A stretch of DNA of 64,000 nt from Hydrogenovibrio marinus. GTDB lineage: Bacteria; Pseudomonadota; Gammaproteobacteria; Thiomicrospirales; Thiomicrospiraceae. The stretch covers positions 992,001-1,056,000 of the forward strand of contig NZ_AP020335.1 in assembly GCF_013340845.1 (NCBI RefSeq). Reading direction: 5' to 3'. The translations under genes were made by a program, and so were the position numbers. The notes beneath the pieces are model-generated. The model ran no database searches, had not been told where the DNA came from, and saw only the letters and a program-made list of their open reading frames with translations. Position 1 is the stretch's first letter; each line of letters starts with the position of its first letter. Positions 6,621-14,128 of this stretch are shown in pieces.

Positions 6621-7871
6621 ATGGAAAATTTAAATAGGTTGGATATGGATCAAATAGACCCGTCGGAACTGTCGACGTTAAACACCCTGGAAAACAAGCT
6701 GTATTCAGTTTTTCAACCGATATATAGTTTTTCTAATCAGGCTTGCGTTGGTGCGGAAGCCTTGGTAAGAGGGCGTTCGTTGGAAAATGGCTTTCAGGTA
6801 CCTGTCTATAATTGCTTGGAAGTGCCGGAGGGCTTAACACAAGCCGAATTCAGCCACCAATTGAATCGTATGCATTTTGAAAACTGGGCAAAATTGAAGC
6901 GCCCGGATAATTGGATGTTTTTAAATCTGGATTTTGAAGGTGTGACCTCTTTGGGTGACTTGTACATTTCCGAATTTCTCAAAGATCTCAAGATGCAAGG
7001 CCATGAAGTGGTTATTGAGGTTGTTGAAAGCGAGATCAAAGACGAAGGGTTGTTTGATAAAGTCATTAACACACTTAGAGATTTGGGGTGTTTGATTGCC
7101 TTGGATGACTTTGGTGCCGGACATTCGAATGTGGATCGTATCTGGAAGGCGCAACCAGATATCGTTAAGCTGGATCGAGGAGTGCTGCTTGAAGCAACTA
7201 AGAGCTTAAGAAGCCAAAGTGTGCTACGTAATCTGACCAATCTTATTAAGCAAGCAGGCAGTATCTGCCTGCTGGAAGGTGTCGAAAATAGAGAGCAAGC
7301 GCTGTTGGCGATGGACATTGGCGTTGATTTGGTTCAAGGTTTTTATTTTGCACGCCCTCGCCAGTTGTTGGATCGCATCAAGCAAGGTGAGTCTTGCATT
7401 AAGGAAGTGACTGAGCAATACCCGGCTTATATTGAAGAAAAAGCATTCTTAAAACAAATTCAGAGGAAAGGATACGAAACTTTATTTGAAAGTTTCCTGG
7501 GCATGCCGAACTTGGCGGAACTTGAACTACAGATGGAAAAATTGCTGACGTTATCTTTTGTGAAAAGGTTTTTTATCTTGGATCAAGAAGGTTATCAGGT
7601 CAGCGATGAGTACAATGTCGAAGACAAAGTCAAACAAGTTAGTGTGTTGAAGAAAGGTAAAGGTCTGTGCTGGAAGAATCGCCGTTATTTCGTCAAGGCG
7701 ATACAGTCTCCGGGAAGGTTGTATGTTTCGGAGCCTTACCGGTCATTGATAGATATGCAGCTATGTCTAACGGTTTCAAAAGTGGTGTATATCAATGAAA
7801 ACCCCTTTGTCGCATGCTTTGATGTCAGCTATGTCGACAAATCTACAGAGAGCGTTCAGATATCGGTTTAA
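6621..7871 (+). CDS. EAL-domain c-di-GMP phosphodiesterase with C-terminal sensor-like domain
   Basis: A soluble protein predicted to hydrolyse cyclic di-GMP. The EAL domain covers about residues 25-265 and keeps the catalytic set: E46-A47-L48 in AEALVRG, the Asn in FLNLDF, the Glu in IEVVESE, LDDFGAGHSN, the Lys in DIVKLDR, LLEGVE and QGFYFARP. The C-terminal 140 residues form a separate domain with the series FILDQEGYQVS, NRRYFVKA, SEPYRS and ACFDVSYVD. The same series of motifs is seen in the next gene, so the two proteins probably sense the same type of signal. No membrane segment is visible. Confidence 0.88.
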   Translation: MENLNRLDMDQIDPSELSTLNTLENKLYSVFQPIYSFSNQACVGAEALVRGRSLENGFQVPVYNCLEVPEGLTQAEFSHQLNRMHFENWAKLKRPDNWMFLNLDFEGVTSLGDLYISEFLKDLKMQGHEVVIEVVESEIKDEGLFDKVINTLRDLGCLIALDDFGAGHSNVDRIWKAQPDIVKLDRGVLLEATKSLRSQSVLRNLTNLIKQAGSICLLEGVENREQALLAMDIGVDLVQGFYFARPRQLLDRIKQGESCIKEVTEQYPAYIEEKAFLKQIQRKGYETLFESFLGMPNLAELELQMEKLLTLSFVKRFFILDQEGYQVSDEYNVEDKVKQVSVLKKGKGLCWKNRRYFVKAIQSPGRLYVSEPYRSLIDMQLCLTVSKVVYINENPFVACFDVSYVDKSTESVQISV

Positions 7872-7873
7872 CC

Positions 7874-7906
7874 TATCTTTTGTGTGGGCTTTAAGGCAAA
7901 GATAGA
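7874..7906. terminator. hairpin after the EAL gene, possible terminator
   Basis: CTATCTTT and AAAGATAG form a stem just after the stop codon, with a one-base bulge. There is no T-run after it, so intrinsic termination is uncertain; it may instead protect the mRNA end. Confidence 0.35.
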
Positions 7907-7920
7907 TATGCACCAAAATC

Positions 7921-7958
7921 GAACAAATGCCTTGTCATAATTGCTAGGTTTTGTTCGC
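7921..7958. promoter_or_regulatory. inverted repeat in the promoter region of the glucosylglycerate operon
   Basis: CGAACAAA and TTTGTTCG form an 8-bp inverted repeat with arms 22 bases apart, about 90 bases before the first gene of the operon. This could be an operator for a dimeric regulator. No regulator can be named from the sequence. Confidence 0.35.
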
Positions 7959-8043
7959 TAAATTTCATAATAAATTGCTGATATATAACATAAATTTAAG
8001 AACAGGTCTCCTTCTCGCTTTGATAGGGTAAAAGGGGAGATTT

Positions 8044-8904
8044 ATGCAGGAATTTATTAATCTTTATCAAGACCACCGGGTTGAAATCGAAAAGTTTCTG
8101 ATCGAAACCATTCGAAACAACGGGCAATGCCTGCAGCCTCATGTCGTCGGGATGAAAGGTTTCTTCTCCATTCTACCAAGCCTTGAACTGGTGTATATCA
8201 CCGACAAGTCGTTTGTCCAAATTTCACCGAATGTCTTCAAGAACAAGACCAACAAGTCCGCGGTGGGCAAAAACCGGGATTACTTGGTTTCTAAAGTTAA
8301 ATCTCGTGATGAATTGGTTTCCATTAGTGAACCCTATATCAGTTCTGCAACAGGTGAGTCGTGCGTGACTGTCATGATTGCGGACGGCGATTACTATTAC
8401 TTTTTCGACTTTAATCTACCGACCTTGTTGACCCGCTTTGGGTTGGTGGAGCGCCACCAATTGTTTAACTTGGTCACTAAGAGCTTCTATTTGGTGATAG
8501 GTCTGTCGTTGATGTTCTTTTCAATTATGTCGATAGGCTATGCCTTCTATGATTATGTGATTCAGTTGAATCACCTCGAACAATATAGCCTAGAGAGTAT
8601 TTTCAAACCGATCATTTCTCTGACGATGGGCTTGGCGATTTTCGATTTGGCGAAAACCCTATTGGAAAGGGAAGTATTCTTTAAGGCATATTCTGACAAA
8701 AAAGACGACGCTCGTTTGCTGGCAAAGTTTTTGACGGCAATCATTATTGCCTTGTCGATAGAGGCGTTGATGGTGGTCTTTAAGGTGGCACTGAACGATC
8801 CGGCTCAAATGCTGTACGCCCTGTATTTGATTGTTGGGATTGCATTGATTATTTTGTCACTGGCCTTTTATAACAAGTTTGTCATTAAGAAGCCGGAAAA
8901 TTAA
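8044..8904 (+). CDS. membrane protein with cytoplasmic Cache/PDC-like sensor domain and four TM segments
   Basis: A 286-residue protein with no recognisable output domain. Residues about 1-135 form a soluble sensor-like domain with the series VYITDKSFVQISP, KNRDYLVSK, SEPYISS and FFDFN, matching the C-terminal domain of the EAL protein upstream. Four hydrophobic segments follow, at about 150-175, 190-210, 230-250 and 255-275. There is no signal peptide or transmembrane helix before the domain. It starts an evenly spaced operon (gaps near 45 bases) with the glucosylglycerate genes, so it may sense or regulate osmotic or metabolic state; this role is inferred. Confidence 0.8.
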   Translation: MQEFINLYQDHRVEIEKFLIETIRNNGQCLQPHVVGMKGFFSILPSLELVYITDKSFVQISPNVFKNKTNKSAVGKNRDYLVSKVKSRDELVSISEPYISSATGESCVTVMIADGDYYYFFDFNLPTLLTRFGLVERHQLFNLVTKSFYLVIGLSLMFFSIMSIGYAFYDYVIQLNHLEQYSLESIFKPIISLTMGLAIFDLAKTLLEREVFFKAYSDKKDDARLLAKFLTAIIIALSIEALMVVFKVALNDPAQMLYALYLIVGIALIILSLAFYNKFVIKKPEN

Positions 8905-8949
8905 AGCTTCAAGTGAAGCACTTCCCGCTTTGATTAGGAATTGGCGTTT

Positions 8950-9717
8950 ATGAGTCAAATGGTTATTTTCACCGATTTGGATGGAACTCTACTGAATCAT
9001 CATAACTATGATTATCAGGGGATTTGTCCACTTCTGGTTAAGCTAAAGGAGATGAGGATTCCGGTGATCTTGAATTCAAGCAAGACATTGGATGAACTGG
9101 CCCGTTGGCAAGAACTGCTGAAGCTTGATCCGCCTGTTATTGCAGAAAATGGTGGCGTGGTGCTATTGCCCTCCCATGAAGGGCCTAAAAAAATATTGAT
9201 TGGCAGGCCCTATAGCGAAATCCGCTCTTATTTGAAGCACTTGAGGAAGTCACATCATTGGGATTTTGAAGGTTTTGGCGACTGGACGGTGGCAGAAGTG
9301 ATGAACAAAACCGGTTTGAAGGTCAAAGAGGCTGCATTGGCAAAAGAGCGTGAAGTAACCGAACCGATTATTTGGAAGGATTCACCAGAGGCTTTAGAGC
9401 AGTTTGAAATCGAGTTGGAAAAAGAAGATTTGATCCTGAAGAAAGGTGGACGTTTTTACCATGTGATGGGCAAGCATGACAAAGCCGATGCCATGCAACT
9501 CTTGGTGAATAAGGAATATTTCAGTTGTGGCAGTCTATGCAAAATTATTGCATTGGGTGACAGTGATAATGATTTGGCGATGTTGAATTATGCCGATACC
9601 GCGGTGGTTTTGCCGGCGGCTTCGGGTGAAAAACTGGAGGTGGCAGGTGCGATTTATGTTGAAGATCATGCGCCACTAGGTTGGGTGAAAGCTGTTGAGT
9701 CGATTGTAGGGTTATAA
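8950..9717 (+). CDS. glucosyl-/mannosyl-3-phosphoglycerate phosphatase (HAD family)
   Basis: A HAD-superfamily phosphatase of the MpgP/GpgP type, predicted to remove phosphate from glucosyl-3-phosphoglycerate and release the compatible solute glucosylglycerate. The nucleophile motif DLDGTLL lies at residues 9-15, a middle cap domain follows, and GDSDNDLAML near the C-terminus supplies the metal-binding aspartates. ATG is chosen rather than the TTG nine bases upstream, because the AGGA ribosome-binding site would lie only two bases before the TTG. The sugar specificity is read from the neighbouring synthase gene. Confidence 0.88.
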   Translation: MSQMVIFTDLDGTLLNHHNYDYQGICPLLVKLKEMRIPVILNSSKTLDELARWQELLKLDPPVIAENGGVVLLPSHEGPKKILIGRPYSEIRSYLKHLRKSHHWDFEGFGDWTVAEVMNKTGLKVKEAALAKEREVTEPIIWKDSPEALEQFEIELEKEDLILKKGGRFYHVMGKHDKADAMQLLVNKEYFSCGSLCKIIALGDSDNDLAMLNYADTAVVLPAASGEKLEVAGAIYVEDHAPLGWVKAVESIVGL

Positions 9718-9760
9718 ATGGCGAAGTAGTTAAAGTGAAAAAGCATAGGAGCTTTGAGTT

Positions 9761-10969
9761 ATGGGTGATTTTTTTCAAAACGGAACAGTAACGACATTTC
9801 ATAATCTAACGGATAGGCCGGTTGAAGAGTTGGAAAGAGAGCTTCTCAATTTCAGTCAATCCAAACCACTCGGTATTATCCTGCCATCCTTATTCAGCGA
9901 GCTTGAAGGGCCTGCGCTGAAACACATCGTGAGCGAATTGAAAAAAGTGCCATATCTCAGTCAGATTGTTATCGGTCTGGACAAAGCCAATGCTGAGCAG
10001 TTTGCTTTTGCCAAGGAATATTTCGCTGAATTGGGGAATGTCAAAATTGTCTGGAATGATGGTCCTCGTATGCAAGCCATGACTGCCAAGCTGAAAGAAC
10101 AAGACCTAGCACCATTGGAACGAGGGAAGGGCAGTAATGTCTGGAACTGCTATGGCTACGTTTTGGCGTCAGATCAAGTGGAGGCGGTCGCCCTGCATGA
10201 TTGCGATGTACTGACCTATGACAGAAGCTTGTTGGCACGTTTGATTTACCCTGTGGCTCACCCGACATTTAACTTTGTTTTCTCAAAGGGTTATTACCCA
10301 AGATATGCAGATGGCAAACTTAACGGTCGGGCTTCGCGTTTGTTGGTGACGCCGCTGTTACGTGCCTTGAAAGGTGTCGTGGGAGATGATGCCTTATTGG
10401 ATTATCTGGACAGCTTCCGTTACCCGTTGGCAGGTGAGTTTGCGATGGATGTTCATTGTTTGAAAGAAATTCGCATTCCATACGACTGGGGCTTGGAAAT
10501 CGGGGTGATGTCGGAGGTCTTGAGAAACTATTCAAATCGCCGTATTTGCCAAGTGGACATTGCAGATGTTTACGATCATAAACATCAGAATGTTTCATTT
10601 GAAGACAAAACGGCTGGGTTGTCTCGAATGAGTCAGGATATTGCCAAATCGCTATTCAGAAAACTGGCCGTGAGAGGACATGAGTTTTCTCGCAGTACCT
10701 TGAGAACGATTCGCGCCAAGTATTACCGAACGGCATTGGATCAGCTTGAATCCTATGCATTCGATGCGGAGATGAACGGTTTAAGGTTGGATTTGCACTC
10801 GGAAGAGAAGGTGATTGAATTGTTCGCGAAAAACATCATGGATGCCGGCGTCGGTTTTATCGACAACCCGGGAGAAATGCCGTTTATGCCGAACTGGAAT
10901 CGTGTTGTCAGTGCTTGCCCGACCATTCTCGAAGAGATCAAATTGGCTGTAGAGTTGGATAACGCCTAA
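9761..10969 (+). CDS. gpgS: glucosyl-3-phosphoglycerate synthase (GT81-like)
   Basis: A GT-A fold glycosyltransferase that joins glucose from an NDP-glucose to 3-phosphoglycerate, the first step of glucosylglycerate synthesis. The metal-binding DxD motif appears as ALHDCDVLTYD (about 147-157), followed by FNFVFSKGYYPR and the acceptor-site stretch FRYPLAGEFAMD. The 402-residue length matches the longer GpgS enzymes of bacteria such as Persephonella rather than the shorter mycobacterial type. A good GGAG site precedes the start. It lies directly between the phosphatase and the phosphorylase gene. Confidence 0.87.
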   Translation: MGDFFQNGTVTTFHNLTDRPVEELERELLNFSQSKPLGIILPSLFSELEGPALKHIVSELKKVPYLSQIVIGLDKANAEQFAFAKEYFAELGNVKIVWNDGPRMQAMTAKLKEQDLAPLERGKGSNVWNCYGYVLASDQVEAVALHDCDVLTYDRSLLARLIYPVAHPTFNFVFSKGYYPRYADGKLNGRASRLLVTPLLRALKGVVGDDALLDYLDSFRYPLAGEFAMDVHCLKEIRIPYDWGLEIGVMSEVLRNYSNRRICQVDIADVYDHKHQNVSFEDKTAGLSRMSQDIAKSLFRKLAVRGHEFSRSTLRTIRAKYYRTALDQLESYAFDAEMNGLRLDLHSEEKVIELFAKNIMDAGVGFIDNPGEMPFMPNWNRVVSACPTILEEIKLAVELDNA

Positions 10970-11013
10970 TTGGATTAAATAGACTAAATGTATAGAAACG
11001 CACCGGAGAAAGT

Positions 11014-12780
11014 ATGAGTAATGAAACGCTTCGTCAGATAGAAACCAAACTGCAATCACTCTATCCTGAAAAAGAGGCGGCTTATGCTTACCAACGTATC
11101 GTCGAAATGATAGAAGCCTTTCCTAAGTCAAACTTCGAAGGAGAGCGTTGGAGTCAGGAAGATGCGTTGTTGATCACCTATGGCGATACGTTCCTACAAG
11201 AAGATTTGGCACCACTGGAAACTTTGAAGAAGTTTTTACAGACGCATATCAAAGATGCCATCAATACTGTTCACATCCTGCCGTTTTTTCCTTACAGCTC
11301 GGATGATGGTTTTTCGGTTATCGACTATAAAATGGTCGATCCTGATTTGGGCGATTGGGAACATGTCGAAGGCTTGAAAGAAGCTTATGATTTGATGTTC
11401 GATTTTGTTGTGAATCACGTCTCTCGTGAAAGCTTATGGTTTACCGACTATAAGGCGGACAGGGAGCCCTACAATCGCTTCTTTATTGAAATGGAAGGTA
11501 AAGAGGATGTGTCTCAAGTAACGCGTCCAAGAAACTCTCCGCTACTGGTTCCAGCCTATACACACCGTGGACGCAAGATGGTTTGGGCGACTTTCAGCTC
11601 CGATCAAATTGACTTGAACTTTAAAGAAGTGGAAGTCTTGATCAAGATGGTCGAAGTGCTCTTGATGTATCTGGAAAAAGGGGCGCGTCTGATTCGTTTG
11701 GATGCCATTGCTTTCCTGTGGAAAGAGTTGGGAAGTAACTGTATTCACTTGCCGCAAACCCATACTGCCGTGAAATTGTTTAGAGACATTATGTCCGTGG
11801 CGCGCCCTGAAGCTATTATGCTGACAGAGACCAATGTGCCGCATCAGGAAAACCTGTCGTATTTCGGTAACCAGGATGAAGCCCACATGGTGTACCAATT
11901 TGCTTTGGCGCCATTGGTGTTGCATGCGCTGCACCGTGGTGACGGGCAGTATCTGACGCAATGGGCGAGTGAGTTGGGTGAACCGCCGGAAGGTTGTACT
12001 TTCTTAAACTTTACCGCTTCACATGATGGAATTGGCGTGCGCCCAATTGAAGGTATTTTGCCAAAACGTGAAGTGGATGATCTGATTACCGGTATGCACC
12101 GTTTGGGTGGATTCGTATCCATGAAAAGTAACCCTGATGGTACGGAAAGCCCTTATGAAATCAATATCGCTTTGTTCAGTGCTTTCCGCGAAACGCATAT
12201 GTCCAATGGACCGGATCAATGGCAGGTGGATCGTTTTATTTGTTCCCAGAATATTATGATGACCTTACAGGGAATTCCCGCATTTTATGTTCATAGCTTG
12301 GTGGCGACACCCAATGACTTGGATGGGGTTGAGAAAACAGGGCGAACGCGTTCCATCAACCGTCGTAAGTGGGACTATGAATACCTTCAAGCATTGATCG
12401 AAAGTGGTAGAACTTCTAATGCTGAGGTCATTAAGCGTCTGACGAATATTCTGCAAAGACGTAAAAAACATAAAGCATTCCATCCAGATACACCGCAGCA
12501 GATTGTTGATTTGGGAAGTGATTTCTTTGCGTTATGGAGAGATGGGGAGGGGTTAGTTTTCCCGTTGTTGGCAATTCACAACCTGACGAATGACATCAAA
12601 ATATTGAACTTATCTGAGATAGCGGGCATAGAGCGACACAATTACTGGGTGAACCTATTGGATAATCAAGGGGTTAGTAGTCAAGAAGAGAAGTACGTGA
12701 TTCAGCCGTATCAATCTATTTGGTTGATGCCGGAATCCGTTGATAGTGTTTCTGCTCTGTGGGCGCCGTTTACACCTTAA
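11014..12780 (+). CDS. GH13 sugar phosphorylase, probably glucosylglycerate phosphorylase
   Basis: A GH13 subfamily 18-type enzyme (sucrose phosphorylase family), 588 residues, using a double displacement with phosphate to give glucose 1-phosphate. Visible motifs are ILPFFPYSSDDGFSVIDY, the nucleophile in LIRLDAIAFLWKE, the acid/base Glu in LTETNVPHQEN and the transition-state Asp in TASHDGIGVRP. Sucrose phosphorylases and glucosylglycerate phosphorylases (such as E. coli YcjM) cannot be told apart with certainty by eye; the operon with GpgS and the phosphatase favours glucosylglycerate turnover. Its presence suggests the solute is both made and recycled. Confidence 0.85.
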   Translation: MSNETLRQIETKLQSLYPEKEAAYAYQRIVEMIEAFPKSNFEGERWSQEDALLITYGDTFLQEDLAPLETLKKFLQTHIKDAINTVHILPFFPYSSDDGFSVIDYKMVDPDLGDWEHVEGLKEAYDLMFDFVVNHVSRESLWFTDYKADREPYNRFFIEMEGKEDVSQVTRPRNSPLLVPAYTHRGRKMVWATFSSDQIDLNFKEVEVLIKMVEVLLMYLEKGARLIRLDAIAFLWKELGSNCIHLPQTHTAVKLFRDIMSVARPEAIMLTETNVPHQENLSYFGNQDEAHMVYQFALAPLVLHALHRGDGQYLTQWASELGEPPEGCTFLNFTASHDGIGVRPIEGILPKREVDDLITGMHRLGGFVSMKSNPDGTESPYEINIALFSAFRETHMSNGPDQWQVDRFICSQNIMMTLQGIPAFYVHSLVATPNDLDGVEKTGRTRSINRRKWDYEYLQALIESGRTSNAEVIKRLTNILQRRKKHKAFHPDTPQQIVDLGSDFFALWRDGEGLVFPLLAIHNLTNDIKILNLSEIAGIERHNYWVNLLDNQGVSSQEEKYVIQPYQSIWLMPESVDSVSALWAPFTP

Positions 12781-12958
12781 TCAGCTTTGCACCGCTTTAA
12801 TACACGAATGCATAACCATGAAGCAAATATTACAAAATTATTGAGGGAAAATGATTGAAAAAAGTATAAATTTAATTTAAGTTGTTGAATTTAAATGTTT
12901 ATTTAGTTTTAGGCATGTCGATTGTTATATGATAAGTGTTAAGTTAGAGTGCCTTGCT

Positions 12959-12997
12959 CGCACAAAGCGAATGATTGTTTTGTGCGGGATTTTTTTA
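12959..12997 (+). terminator. hairpin with T-run downstream of the phosphorylase operon
   Basis: CGCACAAA and TTTGTGCG form an 8-bp stem with a 12-base loop, followed by GGA and T7. It lies 180 bases after the phosphorylase stop codon and may end that operon or a small RNA made from this gap. Confidence 0.6.
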
Positions 12998-13034
12998 ACT
13001 TAATCAAGAGTTTATCTGTTGCATCTTTTTGAAT

Positions 13035-13094
13035 TTATGCGAGGTTCATCTGGATGTTTAATATGCAACGATAGTATCTGATTTTTTTAGTCAT
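13035..13094 (-). CDS. possible 19-residue small ORF with perfect ribosome-binding site
   Basis: The ORF MTKKIRYYRCILNIQMNLA is preceded by GGAGGTGATAATG, a near-ideal Shine-Dalgarno at five-base spacing. Directly upstream on the same strand lies the stem of the 13111-13146 hairpin. No downstream minus-strand gene is near enough to be led by it. The good start site is the only evidence, so it is likely chance or an uncharacterised small peptide. Confidence 0.2.
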   Translation of the reverse strand: MTKKIRYYRCILNIQMNLA

Positions 13095-13110
13095 TATCAC
13101 CTCCATTGAG

Positions 13111-13146
13111 CCATTCATAATACCCTCATTATGAGTGGTTTTTTTT
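13111..13146 (+). terminator. rho-independent terminator in the intergenic gap
   Basis: CCATTCATAAT and ATTATGAGTGG form an 11-bp stem with one T-G pair and a six-base loop, followed by T8. No plus-strand gene lies between it and the hairpin ending at 12997, so it either backs up that terminator or ends a short RNA. Confidence 0.75.
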
Positions 13147-13301
13147 ACGCCCGTTTTTAGCTTCCAGAGTCTTTTCTGCTTATAAATCGCCGATTTACGT
13201 TGGTAATGAGTGCTAACAGATAGACAAAACTTGCACATCTCAGTAAAATGCCTGCCCAATTAACCCCTAATAATTTTTTATTCGAAAGAGAGTGATATCA
13301 G

Positions 13302-14024
13302 ATGGGAAGAGCCTATCAAAACCGTAAGGATTCCATGGCAAAGACCTCCAATATGAAAGCGAAGGTCTACTCAAAGTTCAGTAAAGAAATTTACGTTAGC
13401 GCCAAAAATGGCGGGACAGATCCGACGGCTAATTTGTCATTGTCCCATTTGATTGAAAAAGCCAAACAAAACCAAGTGCCTGCACACGTTATTGATAAAG
13501 CGCTGGAAAAGGCTTCTGGTGCAGGTGGTGAAGATTTCGTAACGGTTCGTTTCGAAGGGTTCGGTCCAGGCGGCTGTATGATGATTGTTGACTGTCTAAC
13601 CGACAACAACAACCGTACGTTTGGCGAAGTCAGGGGGGTATTCAACAAAATTAAAGCGAAGTTGGGTACGCAGGGCACAACCGCACATATGTTTGACCAC
13701 CGTGCAGTGTTCGAGTTCAAGCATGACGATGAAGACGCGGTATTGGAAGCTTTGATGGAAGCGGATGTTGATGTGTCGGATGTTGAGTCGGAAGAAGGTT
13801 TGGTTCGCGTATTGACCCCACCAACAGAATACTTCAAGGCAAGAACGGCATTGATGGACACTTTCCCGGGTGTGGCGTTTGAAACCGATGAAATCACTTT
13901 TATTCCTCAAACCTACACTTTGCTGCAAGGCGAAGAGTTAGAAACTTTTGAGAAGTTTATGGATTTGTTGAACGACCTTGATGATGTTCAGGAAATCTAT
14001 CACAACGTTGAAGTAGAAGATTAA
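13302..14024 (+). CDS. YebC/TACO1-family protein, YeeN-type
   Basis: A 240-residue YebC/PmpR-family protein. The family is described both as DNA-binding regulators and, more recently, as ribosome-associated factors relieving stalling. The N-terminus [15 protein letters not shown] and [16 protein letters not shown] are of the YeeN branch rather than the classical YebC branch, which usually begins MAGHSKW. The core GFGPGG and DNNNRT motifs are present. Classical yebC often sits just before ruvC, but the ruvC gene in this window has nadA there instead. A large repeat-derived hairpin follows it. Confidence 0.85.
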   Translation: MGRAYQNRKDSMAKTSNMKAKVYSKFSKEIYVSAKNGGTDPTANLSLSHLIEKAKQNQVPAHVIDKALEKASGAGGEDFVTVRFEGFGPGGCMMIVDCLTDNNNRTFGEVRGVFNKIKAKLGTQGTTAHMFDHRAVFEFKHDDEDAVLEALMEADVDVSDVESEEGLVRVLTPPTEYFKARTALMDTFPGVAFETDEITFIPQTYTLLQGEELETFEKFMDLLNDLDDVQEIYHNVEVED

Positions 14025-14047
14025 TCTTAATCTCGCTACTATCTTTC

Positions 14048-14092
14048 ACCCCAACCTGGCAGATTTCACACAAATATCTGCCAGGTTGGGGT
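14048..14092. terminator. convergent hairpin built from two copies of the dispersed repeat
   Basis: Two head-to-head copies of the 18-nt repeat form a perfect 17-bp stem, ACCCCAACCTGGCAGAT with its complement, around an 11-base loop. It lies between the converging YeeN-type gene and the patatin gene. T-runs are short, but the stem is strong enough to separate the two transcripts. Confidence 0.75.
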
Positions 14093-14128
14093 CTTTCATT
14101 TAAGCCAGATTAATTCTCTTAACAAGCG

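Larger units (their letters stand above)
12781..13301. other. long intergenic region with two hairpin/T-run structures
   Basis: The first 150 bases are very AT-rich with no ORF. A hairpin with T-run ends near 12997 and a second terminator ends at 13146; both read on the plus strand. A 19-codon minus-strand ORF with a perfect ribosome-binding site lies between them. The last 150 bases carry the upstream region of the YeeN-type gene. A small RNA here is possible but not shown. Confidence 0.5.

Noticed and set aside
8941-8949. TTG start for the phosphatase gene nine bases before the chosen ATG
   Set aside because: The AGGA ribosome-binding site would be only two bases from it, too close for initiation.
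10222-10245. Sigma-54-like TGGCACG within gpgS
   Set aside because: Inside a coding region, without the required GC element at the right spacing.
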